Origin: a virus
IMG/VR virus record: IMGVR_UViG_3300046512_000015
Location: 1-51,630 of that record
DNA length: 51,630 nucleotides
Direction: 5' to 3' (one strand)
Below the pieces are notes generated by a model, which saw only the letters and a list, made by a program, of their open reading frames with translations, did not search any database and was not told the origin of the DNA. The stretch's first letter is position 1, and each line of letters begins with the position of its first letter. Below are positions 39,563-46,258 of the stretch, piece by piece. The translations under genes and the position numbers were made by a program.

Positions 39563-39686
39563 CTCTTGGTTGTGTTATGTATGGAGGCAACGCCTAGACT
39601 ACTAGACATTACGCGACACATACACAGTGACGCCAAGTATATGAGACAGCCACACGTCATGTACTGACGATTAGCTGCTATTCTAA

Positions 39687-39700
39687 ATTGTTAAAGAACA
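39687..39700 (-). promoter_or_regulatory. boxA-like antitermination site 2
   Basis: Leftward sequence TGTTCTTTAACAAT, one base different from the E. coli rrn boxA TGCTCTTTAACA. A hairpin GGGC-TTAG-GCCC (39706-39717) ends 5 nt upstream, the boxB-boxA order of rRNA leaders. Confidence 0.7.
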
Positions 39701-39847
39701 GTTTCGGGCCTAAGCCCTCCACCTGTTGGCATATGCTTGTCGTTGTGACTAGCGCCTTGTTACGTGTGTTACATACAACCTGATTCTACGTTCTACCAGC
39801 GTTGCCCTTGGGCTATTGCTGCCTACTTGCCTGAATCAGTGATGCTA

Positions 39848-39875
39848 TTGTTACACACTCTCTAATGTCTGTCAA
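39848..39875 (-). promoter_or_regulatory. Leftward promoter candidate with consensus -35
   Basis: -35 TTGACA is perfect (39875-39870). With a 16-bp spacer the -10 is TAACAA, preceded by TGTG, which gives an extended -10 character. BoxA-like site 2 follows about 150 nt downstream. Confidence 0.5.
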
Positions 39876-40037
39876 ACTCTTTTTAAGTCACGTAGCAATC
39901 GTGATAGCTCTATGTATCGCTTGTCTGTCTGGTTACAAACTAAGCATGTCCTACTATACGCACAAGGCAATAGGTCAGTGGCTTAGGGTTCAACATCTCA
40001 TGATACGGCCTGAATTTACAACTAAAGAGAATGACAG

Positions 40038-40051
40038 ATTGTTAAAGAGCA
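40038..40051 (-). promoter_or_regulatory. boxA-like antitermination site 1 (exact rrn boxA)
   Basis: Leftward sequence TGCTCTTTAACAAT contains the E. coli rrn boxA TGCTCTTTAACA exactly. A 12-bp palindrome AGCCCTAGGGCT (40062-40073) lies 10 nt upstream as a boxB-like hairpin. Confidence 0.75.
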
Positions 40052-40214
40052 ACTACATACCAGCCCTAGGGCTAGCCTTCGGTACAGCGTTATGTGTATC
40101 GAAGAGACCCCATTATTATCCATTGCCGATGATAGCGCAAGTATTATTTTACTGTTCGTTTATACAGCTGTATTAGGATTGCCTATAAGAAATAGCGCGT
40201 GCGCACATGCACGC

Positions 40215-40243
40215 GAATAACATACATGAATACAACCTGTCAA
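40215..40243 (-). promoter_or_regulatory. Weak leftward promoter candidate
   Basis: A perfect -35 TTGACA (40243-40238) is followed after 17 bp by TTATTC, a poor -10. It is upstream of boxA-like site 1. The assignment is tentative. Confidence 0.3.
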
Positions 40244-40271
40244 CAACATTCAATCAATGTGTTGTATTTAG

Positions 40272-40293
40272 TTATCCACATAGGTTATCCACA
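40272..40293 (+). other. Tandem DnaA boxes, candidate replication origin
   Basis: Two exact consensus DnaA boxes TTATCCACA (40272-40280 and 40285-40293) lie 13 bp apart. A third site in reverse orientation, TGTGGATGA (40400-40408), has one mismatch. They border the AT-rich palindromes at 40422-40514. The grouping resembles a DnaA-dependent origin. Confidence 0.6.
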
Positions 40294-40421
40294 TGTGGTT
40301 TAAACGCATTCTAAGGCCCCTAGGGGAAGCGCAAGGGCGAGGATGGGGCATGTATCGGAAAATAGATCGACCTCACCACGGGCCTATAAAGGGCATTGCT
40401 GTGGATGAACATAATGACAAT

Positions 40422-40514
40422 GTCTTATATAAGACCTGCCTATTTATTCATCAAGTCTTATATAAGACCTAGTGTGAGTCTTATATAAGAGTATGTAGCA
40501 GTCTTATATATGAG
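40422..40514. repeat. Four copies of the 14-bp palindrome GTCTTATATAAGAC
   Basis: Copies at 40422-40435 (14/14), 40455-40468 (14/14), 40478-40491 (13/14) and 40501-40514 (12/14). Starts are spaced 33, 23 and 23 bp. Perfect dyad symmetry and near two-turn spacing indicate a dimeric DNA-binding protein, or an origin iteron array. Confidence 0.75.
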
Positions 40515-40775
40515 TGGCATAATGACAATAAATATGCAACGTGCCTAGCGGCACAAGAATAATGAATACGCCCAATAGGAATAAGGGGGAGTGTATGTCA
40601 AGCATATTCTGGGGCAATGAATAATGTGTTGTATGTGTGTTGCACCCCTTTCATTTTGTCACTAGATGTGTTAGATATCCTTCGTTGAAAGCTGAACATT
40701 ACATAAATGAAACACTTTCTCCACAGATAGGCAAGCTTGCTAGGGGGTAGCAGGGGTTTCACTTTGAGTGCATAT

Positions 40776-40838
40776 GGTGCATTGCACCTAATAAATATCT
40801 AATAGAAATTATGGATATGCTGCACCTCTAAAATATCT
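40776..40838 (+). promoter_or_regulatory. Late-control repeats upstream of the tail fibre gene
   Basis: A 17-bp direct repeat, GCACCTAATAAATATCT (40784-40800) and GCACCTCTAAAATATCT (40822-40838), agrees at 14 positions, 38 bp apart. The first copy overlaps a palindrome GGTGCATTGCACC (40776-40788). They lie 130-190 bp before the first late gene and may be activator or phage-sigma sites. Confidence 0.45.
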
Positions 40839-40919
40839 CACAAAAATTATTCATTTCCTCCTTCGCATAAATTCAATGTAACGCCCAAGAGAAGGCAAGT
40901 ATTATTCTCTAAACACATT

Positions 40920-40933
40920 GTGCCGAAAGGCAC
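40920..40933 (+). promoter_or_regulatory. GNRA hairpin in the tail fibre leader
   Basis: GTGCC-GAAA-GGCAC, a 5-bp stem with a GAAA tetraloop, lies 33 nt before the tail fibre ATG. No T-run follows, so it is a leader or stabilising hairpin rather than a terminator. Confidence 0.5.
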
Positions 40934-40965
40934 GTAACAACAATAATGTACGTAATAAGGAAATT

Positions 40966-43032
40966 ATGTCTAAAATTGAATTAGACCCTATTGCTTCTGG
41001 ATATAATCTAGATGTGATTAACAATAACTTCCAGAAGATTGAAGACGAATTAAACAATAAAGTTTTATATCGAACCAATCCTTCTGGTCAGCCTAATCAG
41101 ATGTCTAATAATTTAGATATGAATGGTAAGGCAATTATTAATGCCTCTAATATTGGAGGAGGTGGAGGAGCTGTAGCTGCTGAAGATGTTTCTTTTGTTC
41201 CAGTTGGTACAATTGAGAGTACAAATGTACAGGATGCTGTAGCAGAAGTGTTAGGAGATATTCCTACAGCTGCTATTAACTTCCCTCTTCCTGTTGGAAT
41301 CGCTGCACAGATTGGTGTTTCTACACGTTACGCTAGGGAAGATCACGTACACGTAGGGGATGGTTCAGGAGGTGGTGGAGGTGGAGATGCTATTAGCACT
41401 GGCCTGGCTTATGCCTATCAACGTGCAGTGAGTATGCCTGTAGGGATGCCTGGGGATGTAGTATTTACGTTTGCTAGTGCTACAATTACCACACCAGCGT
41501 CTAATGCTCTGTTAAATGGCTGGACTAAGCTTATTCCTGCTGGTTCCAATCCTCTGTGGGTTACAGTGGCTAGTGCAAGCGCTACAACCTCCACAGATAC
41601 AATTTTTAACAGTGAATGGGCTACACCAGTCATTCTGTCTCAAGATGGTACAGACGGTGTAAATGGTTTGAATGTAGCTACAGTTTATTTGTACCAGCGT
41701 TCTGCTACAGCTACACCAGTGCCTGCTGTTCCAAGCGCTAATGTAACATACCAATTCAATCCTCCTGTAGTTACGGGATTGACAAACGGATGGCAGACAT
41801 CTGTCCCTAACATTTCTGGTGGGGCGTTCTTATTCGTTACACAAGCTACAGCAGTTAGTACAGGCACTACTGACATCATCACCCCATCGGAATGGGCTGC
41901 TGTCCAGATTATGGCTCAGAATGGTGCTAATGGCTCTACTGGCCCTTCTGGAGCTAATGGAACACGTGGTACAGTTAATATTGCGCAAGGAGGACGTACT
42001 AGCTGGAGTGATGCTGTTGCAGTGTCTGCTATTTCTGCTGCTGGGTATGGGTCCCCTATTGAACGAGATATTGTTACTCAATATGGTACAGGCTTCTCAC
42101 AAACCCGATTCTACACAGGCGGTGTTTGGACTATTCTTACAGCGTATATTAATGGTAATCTGTTAGTGTCTGGAACTATCGCTGCTTCTTCTATTGCAGC
42201 AGACACCTTCACTGGTCAAGAGTATAGAACTGCAACCTCAGGACAACGTATCCATATTAACTTAAGTGGTAATAATAAGTTCCAAGCATACAATTCTAGT
42301 GGAACAGTTATTGCTGAAATTGGTAGTGGTTCTACTGGCGGCGGCAGTGCTTACATTTTAGGAACCAGTTTAAATCCTTCTCTTTATGTTACCAATAGCG
42401 GTTCAGGTGCTGGTATTTATTCTGTAACCGGTTCTAGTAGCGCAGATGCTATTTCTGGAAGCTCTGGTAGTACAACATATGCGGCAGGATCTTTTAGTAA
42501 TTCGGCTACAAATGGGGCAGCTATTTATATTAATGGCCGTGTCTCCACACAAGCTAAGAGTTCCGGTTTAGGTATTGCAGCAATGAATGAAGTGTTGCCT
42601 GTATCGGATAATACATACGCATGCGGGGCAGCAAGTAATCGTTGGTCAGTTGTTTATGCGGCTACTGGAACCATTAACACATCTGATGCACGTATCAAGA
42701 CAGATGTACAAAGCACCGACCTAGGCCTTTCCTTCGTTAAAGCTTTACGTCCTGTTAAGTTTAAATTTATTGAAGGCCACAAAACAATTGTGGAAAGTGA
42801 AGAGCGTGGCGAATATTCCACAGTATCTGTTCCAGGAACTCGTTACCACTATGGATTTATTGCTCAAGAAGTTAAAGAGGCATTGGGGGAAATTGATTCT
42901 GGTATTTGGTGTCTTACGGATAAAGACGATCCAGACAGTATCCAACAACTACGAGAGAATGAAATTGTTCCTTCGCTAGTTAAAGCTATTCAAGAACTAG
43001 AAGCACGTATTGCAGCGTTGGAGGCAAAATGA
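40966..43032 (+). CDS. Tail fibre protein with C-terminal S74 intramolecular chaperone
   Basis: The start is ATG 40966 (MSKIELDPIASGYNLDVINN) with AAGGA upstream; the longer open frame from 40918 has no ribosome site. The 688-residue protein has an N-terminal attachment region with NNLDMNGKAI, repeated beta-rich fibre segments (two related blocks near TPASNALLNGWTKLIPAG and NPPVVTGLTNGWQTSVPN) and a collagen-like GSTGPSGANGTRG. The C-terminal 116 residues begin with SDARIKTDV, the self-cleaving S74 chaperone that folds trimers and is then released, and end in a coiled coil (IQELEARIAALEAK). It is the second receptor-binding candidate besides the tailspike, and the first late gene. Confidence 0.88.
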   Translation: MSKIELDPIASGYNLDVINNNFQKIEDELNNKVLYRTNPSGQPNQMSNNLDMNGKAIINASNIGGGGGAVAAEDVSFVPVGTIESTNVQDAVAEVLGDIPTAAINFPLPVGIAAQIGVSTRYAREDHVHVGDGSGGGGGGDAISTGLAYAYQRAVSMPVGMPGDVVFTFASATITTPASNALLNGWTKLIPAGSNPLWVTVASASATTSTDTIFNSEWATPVILSQDGTDGVNGLNVATVYLYQRSATATPVPAVPSANVTYQFNPPVVTGLTNGWQTSVPNISGGAFLFVTQATAVSTGTTDIITPSEWAAVQIMAQNGANGSTGPSGANGTRGTVNIAQGGRTSWSDAVAVSAISAAGYGSPIERDIVTQYGTGFSQTRFYTGGVWTILTAYINGNLLVSGTIAASSIAADTFTGQEYRTATSGQRIHINLSGNNKFQAYNSSGTVIAEIGSGSTGGGSAYILGTSLNPSLYVTNSGSGAGIYSVTGSSSADAISGSSGSTTYAAGSFSNSATNGAAIYINGRVSTQAKSSGLGIAAMNEVLPVSDNTYACGAASNRWSVVYAATGTINTSDARIKTDVQSTDLGLSFVKALRPVKFKFIEGHKTIVESEERGEYSTVSVPGTRYHYGFIAQEVKEALGEIDSGIWCLTDKDDPDSIQQLRENEIVPSLVKAIQELEARIAALEAK

Positions 43033-43229
43033 AGCAACATCTAGATTCTGTAACTAGTCCCAATATCTCCATTCCAATTGTAGGAGTTACGGGATTTATG
43101 AATTTTCTAGAAGGCAATCTTCCTTTGATCATTAACATTTGCACAGTTGTCTATCTAGGACTCCTTATTAGCCATAAAGCCTATCAAATGTATAAAGAGA
43201 TTAAAGGTAAAGATGAATCAAGCAAATAA
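43029..43229 (+). CDS. Holin-like small membrane protein (66 aa)
   Basis: The 66-residue protein has one clear transmembrane segment (LPLIINICTVVYLGLLISHK) and a charged C-terminal tail (MYKEIKGKDESSK). It starts inside the fibre stop (ATGA) and overlaps the endolysin by 17 nt. A one-span holin or pinholin is expected at this place before a SAR endolysin, since a pinholin suffices to depolarise the membrane. Confidence 0.8.
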   Translation: MKQHLDSVTSPNISIPIVGVTGFMNFLEGNLPLIINICTVVYLGLLISHKAYQMYKEIKGKDESSK

Positions 43230-43707
43230 ATGGCTTGTGGGATTAGTGGGGGCAGGGTTGATTGCCTCCACAACTCTCTGGGAAGGTAATGAGCTTAAGC
43301 CTTATAAGGATGTAACAGGAACTTGGACAGCGTGCCAAGGAATCACTGAGAATGTACAGCCTGATAAGATTTACACTCAACCAGAGTGTGATGCCCTCTT
43401 AGCTAAACACTTAGCTCAACATGGAAAAGAAGCCCTCAATTGTATTAATGTTCCAATCTCTAGAAATGAGTATGAGGCATATACGATGTTTACGTATAAT
43501 GTAGGAGCAGCTAATTTCTGTAGTTCTGGAGCATTAAAGGAACTAAATAAGGGTAATCACGAGGAAGCGTGTAAACGCCTCTATCGTCAACCAGACGGAA
43601 GTCCTGCTTGGAGCTATTCCAAAGGAAAATACTTCCAAGGACTACAAAATAGGCGTCAATATGAATCCAATCTCTGTTTGGGTAAAATCCAACCTCCTAA
43701 AGGTTAA
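43213..43707 (+). CDS. SAR endolysin, GH24 lysozyme
   Basis: The 164-residue muramidase shows the GH24 triad Glu24 (WEGNE), Asp33 and Thr39, with the spacing of T4 lysozyme, and YTMFTYNVGAANFC in the second lobe. The N-terminal stretch WLVGLVGAGLIASTTL is weakly hydrophobic and rich in Gly and Ala, the mark of a signal-anchor-release domain that tethers the inactive enzyme to the membrane until depolarisation. Five Cys residues could reshape the active site on release. It overlaps the Rz-like gene by 47 nt. Confidence 0.93.
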   Translation: MNQANKWLVGLVGAGLIASTTLWEGNELKPYKDVTGTWTACQGITENVQPDKIYTQPECDALLAKHLAQHGKEALNCINVPISRNEYEAYTMFTYNVGAANFCSSGALKELNKGNHEEACKRLYRQPDGSPAWSYSKGKYFQGLQNRRQYESNLCLGKIQPPKG

Positions 43708-44170
43708 GCTAATAGCCCTAGGAACGATTATAACAGCTCTTGTAGGCTTTCATTACTATGATCGGTACACATATAGCCAAGAGCATGTAAAAGAGGCTGT
43801 AGGCGCTTTAAACGCTTCCTATACAATTGCTATAGCAAAACAAGTGACTGCTTCTCAGAAGAAAGAAGAGGAGATTAGGGCACAATCTAAAATTGAACAG
43901 GATAAAAGAGATGAAAAACTTAAAGCTCTTGATGTTAAGCTTAACAATGTGCTTAGTGAGTTGCACAACCGTCCCTCCCGTTCAGGCCCCCAAACAGATT
44001 CCCAAACTTCCGGAACTAATAAAGCCTGTACCGGCTCCGAGCTTTACAGAGAAGATGGAGAATTTCTTGCGAGGGAAGCTGCCAGAGCAGACTCAATAGT
44101 AATTCAACGGGATTACTATTATCAAGAATATGAAAACGCAAGAAAGAAATTAGATGAAGCTTCCAAGTAA
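43661..44170 (+). CDS. i-spanin (Rz-like)
   Basis: The 169-residue protein has an N-terminal membrane anchor (LKVKLIALGTIITALVGFHY) and a long periplasmic coiled coil (SQKKEEEIRAQSKIEQDKRD onward). That is the structure of inner-membrane spanins, which join the outer-membrane lipoprotein to fuse the two membranes at lysis. It starts inside the endolysin gene and carries the Rz1-like gene in another frame. Confidence 0.88.
   Translation: MNPISVWVKSNLLKVKLIALGTIITALVGFHYYDRYTYSQEHVKEAVGALNASYTIAIAKQVTASQKKEEEIRAQSKIEQDKRDEKLKALDVKLNNVLSELHNRPSRSGPQTDSQTSGTNKACTGSELYREDGEFLAREAARADSIVIQRDYYYQEYENARKKLDEASK
43911..44099 (+). CDS. o-spanin lipoprotein (Rz1-like), embedded in the Rz frame
   Basis: The 62-residue product is nested wholly within the i-spanin gene. 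The start is ATG 43911 with AAAAGAG before it; ATG 43893 in the same frame is less likely. It has a lipoprotein signal (MKNLKLLMLSLTMCLVSC, lipobox LVSC, lipidated Cys18) followed by a Pro-rich stretch (TTVPPVQAPKQIPKLPE) as in Rz1. It would sit in the outer membrane. This confirms a Gram-negative host. Confidence 0.9.
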   Translation: MKNLKLLMLSLTMCLVSCTTVPPVQAPKQIPKLPELIKPVPAPSFTEKMENFLRGKLPEQTQ

Positions 44171-44648
44171 AGAACAAATGCTAGATGATATGGGGCGGCC
44201 TATTACGCAATCCCTGTTTCTAGAGATTAACTATACAGATATGGCGGTTTACACATTAAAAGATGATGACCATGAGCTTAATGGAAAACAATACCCAAGC
44301 CTCAAAAAGTTATATCTCGAATGTGAAGACCCTACCGAATATGTATTTGCCACGACCTACCTTATTGGATGGAAACACTGGTTACGATTGTGTGAAAATA
44401 AAGCCATTCGTAAACACATTGATGAGTGGCGAGAAGAGCTTGAAATTAAATTACGGTCTAGGGGGGTTCACGAAGTTATTAAAGCAGCCACAAGGCCGGG
44501 AGGTCTTCAGGCCGCCAAATGGTTGGCAGATCGTGGATGGGCAAGTCGTCCTGCTGGCAGACCTAGTAAAGCTGAAGTAGAGCGTGAACGTGAATTTGCT
44601 GCACGGGTATCCGATGAATTTAGTGCAGACATCTTAAGGTTGAAATAA
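44154..44648 (+). CDS. Terminase small subunit
   Basis: The 164-residue protein lies directly before the large terminase, overlapping it (TAATG). The middle is helical and basic (WKHWLRLCENKAIRKHIDEW), and the end has a Lys/Arg/Glu-rich helix (RPSKAEVEREREFAARVSDE). TerS proteins recognise the packaging site and stimulate TerL ATPase. The call depends on position, size and the helical DNA-binding character. Confidence 0.82.
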   Translation: MKLPSKEQMLDDMGRPITQSLFLEINYTDMAVYTLKDDDHELNGKQYPSLKKLYLECEDPTEYVFATTYLIGWKHWLRLCENKAIRKHIDEWREELEIKLRSRGVHEVIKAATRPGGLQAAKWLADRGWASRPAGRPSKAEVEREREFAARVSDEFSADILRLK

Positions 44649-46249
44649 TGGAAGATAAATGGCTAGTTGACGCAAAGAAGAAACTAGAGAAGATGCCGGA
44701 AGAGGCAAAGGAATTACGAGAAGCCGCTAAGGAAGATTTGTTTCTCTTTGCTAGGCTAGTCAATCCCGGCTATATGTATGGAGAAATCCATAAGGAGATT
44801 TTTAAATGGATGCAGGAGTACAGCCTATTTGGTCAGGGCCTTGCGACAGTAACCAACAAACTAATCATGCTTCCACGTGCCCACTTAAAGAGCCATATGG
44901 TTGCTACATGGGCAGCTTGGATCATTACACGCCATCCAGAAGTAACAATCTTGTACGTATCTGCAACTGCTTCGCTTGCGATTACTCAGTTATATGCAAT
45001 CAAGAACATTCTAACATCCTCGGCATATACACGATACTATCCTGAATACGTTCATCCTCAGGAAGGTAAGAGAGAGAAATGGAGTCAGGATTCTATTTCT
45101 GTCGACCATGAGAATCGTAAGAAAGAAGGTATTCGAGATGCCACAATCTCCATCGCTGGATTGACAACCAACACTACTGGTTGGCACGCTGACATCCTAA
45201 TTCCAGATGACTTGGTAGTCCCAGAGAATGCATATACAGAGGAAGGTCGAGAAAGCGTAGTTAAGAAGACTTCTCAATTCACCTCTATTCTGAATGCTGG
45301 CGGTTTTACAATGGCTTGTGGTACTCGTTACCACCCATCAGACATCTATGCTACATGGAAAACACAGGAATACGACATCTACAATGATGAAGATGAAGTA
45401 GTTGACCGTGTACCTGTATGGGAGATTAGGGAATATGCTGTAGAGACGGATGGGGTGTTTATCTGGCCTAAAGCTATGCGTCCCGGAGATAAGAAATTCT
45501 TTGGATTTGACCAACAAGTTTTGTCCAAGATTCGTGCTCAATACGGAGATAGGGTTCAGTTCTACGCTCAGTATTACAACGATCCCAATGATCCCGGAAG
45601 TAATCGTATTGACCGAAGCAAGTTTCAATACTACGACCGTAAATGGCTTAAACAAGAGAATGGTAATTGGTATTATAAGCGAAATAAGCTCAATGTTTAC
45701 GCCTCAATTGACTTTGCATTCTCTTTGAGTAAAAAGTCTGACTCCACAGCTATTGTTGTAATTGGAATTGACCCTGAGGGTTTTATTTACATCTTAGATA
45801 TTGATCATTTCAAGTCGGATCGTATTGGAGACTATTTTAATCGTGTAGCAGCATTACATTCTAAATGGGAGTTCAAGAAGCTCCGTGCTGAGGTTACTGT
45901 AGCTCAGGCTGTGATTGTACGTGATTTAAAAGATATGATGCGAGAGCAGGGTTTAAGACTGTCTATTGACGAGTTCAGACCTACTCGTAATGAAGGAACT
46001 AAAGCAGAGCGTATTTCTGCTGTTCTTGATCATAAGTATGACAATATGTCTATCTGGCATTTCAAAGGAGGCTACACAGATGTTCTTGAAGAAGAACTTG
46101 TTCTAGCACGACCAGCCCATGATGACATTAAGGATGCCCTAGCTTCTGCAATTGAGATTGCTGTAAAGCCTAAAGTTTCTAGAGGCAGTTCAGAATTCAA
46201 TAATGTATTACAATTCCACAGCCGTTTCGGTGGTGTGAAGTTTAGATAA
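44648..46249 (+). CDS. terL: Terminase large subunit (packaging ATPase and nuclease)
   Basis: The 533-residue motor protein has a Walker-A-like LPRAHLKSH (about residues 75-83), a Walker B GWHADILIPDDLV and the coupling region FTMACGTRYHPSD. The C-terminal RNase H-type nuclease shows the acidic VYASIDFAFSLSKKSDSTAI and a late PAHDDIKDALASAIE. Both activities seem intact. It is followed by the portal gene after 9 nt. Phylogeny of this protein would best predict the packaging mode and true ends. Confidence 0.95.
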   Translation: MEDKWLVDAKKKLEKMPEEAKELREAAKEDLFLFARLVNPGYMYGEIHKEIFKWMQEYSLFGQGLATVTNKLIMLPRAHLKSHMVATWAAWIITRHPEVTILYVSATASLAITQLYAIKNILTSSAYTRYYPEYVHPQEGKREKWSQDSISVDHENRKKEGIRDATISIAGLTTNTTGWHADILIPDDLVVPENAYTEEGRESVVKKTSQFTSILNAGGFTMACGTRYHPSDIYATWKTQEYDIYNDEDEVVDRVPVWEIREYAVETDGVFIWPKAMRPGDKKFFGFDQQVLSKIRAQYGDRVQFYAQYYNDPNDPGSNRIDRSKFQYYDRKWLKQENGNWYYKRNKLNVYASIDFAFSLSKKSDSTAIVVIGIDPEGFIYILDIDHFKSDRIGDYFNRVAALHSKWEFKKLRAEVTVAQAVIVRDLKDMMREQGLRLSIDEFRPTRNEGTKAERISAVLDHKYDNMSIWHFKGGYTDVLEEELVLARPAHDDIKDALASAIEIAVKPKVSRGSSEFNNVLQFHSRFGGVKFR

Positions 46250-46258
46250 AGGAATTAA

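Larger units (their letters stand above)
39195..40965. other. Main control region between divergent early and late arms
   Basis: About 1.77 kb without a convincing gene separates leftward genes (to 14552) from rightward genes (from 40966). It holds leftward promoter candidates, three boxA-like sites with upstream hairpins, two consensus DnaA boxes, four copies of a 14-bp palindrome and a pair of 17-bp direct repeats near the late genes. One rightward frame (39865-40176) is discussed among rejected items. Confidence 0.8.

Noticed and set aside
39865-40176. Rightward 103-codon frame in the control region with a hydrophobic N-terminus
   Set aside because: It has no ribosome site, overlaps a leftward promoter candidate and boxA-like site 1, and its codons are dictated by those signals. 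It may still be a small membrane protein but is not supported.
40422-40514. CRISPR array
   Set aside because: The repeated units are 14-bp palindromes with spacers of 9-19 bp, too short for repeats and spacers, and no cas genes are present.
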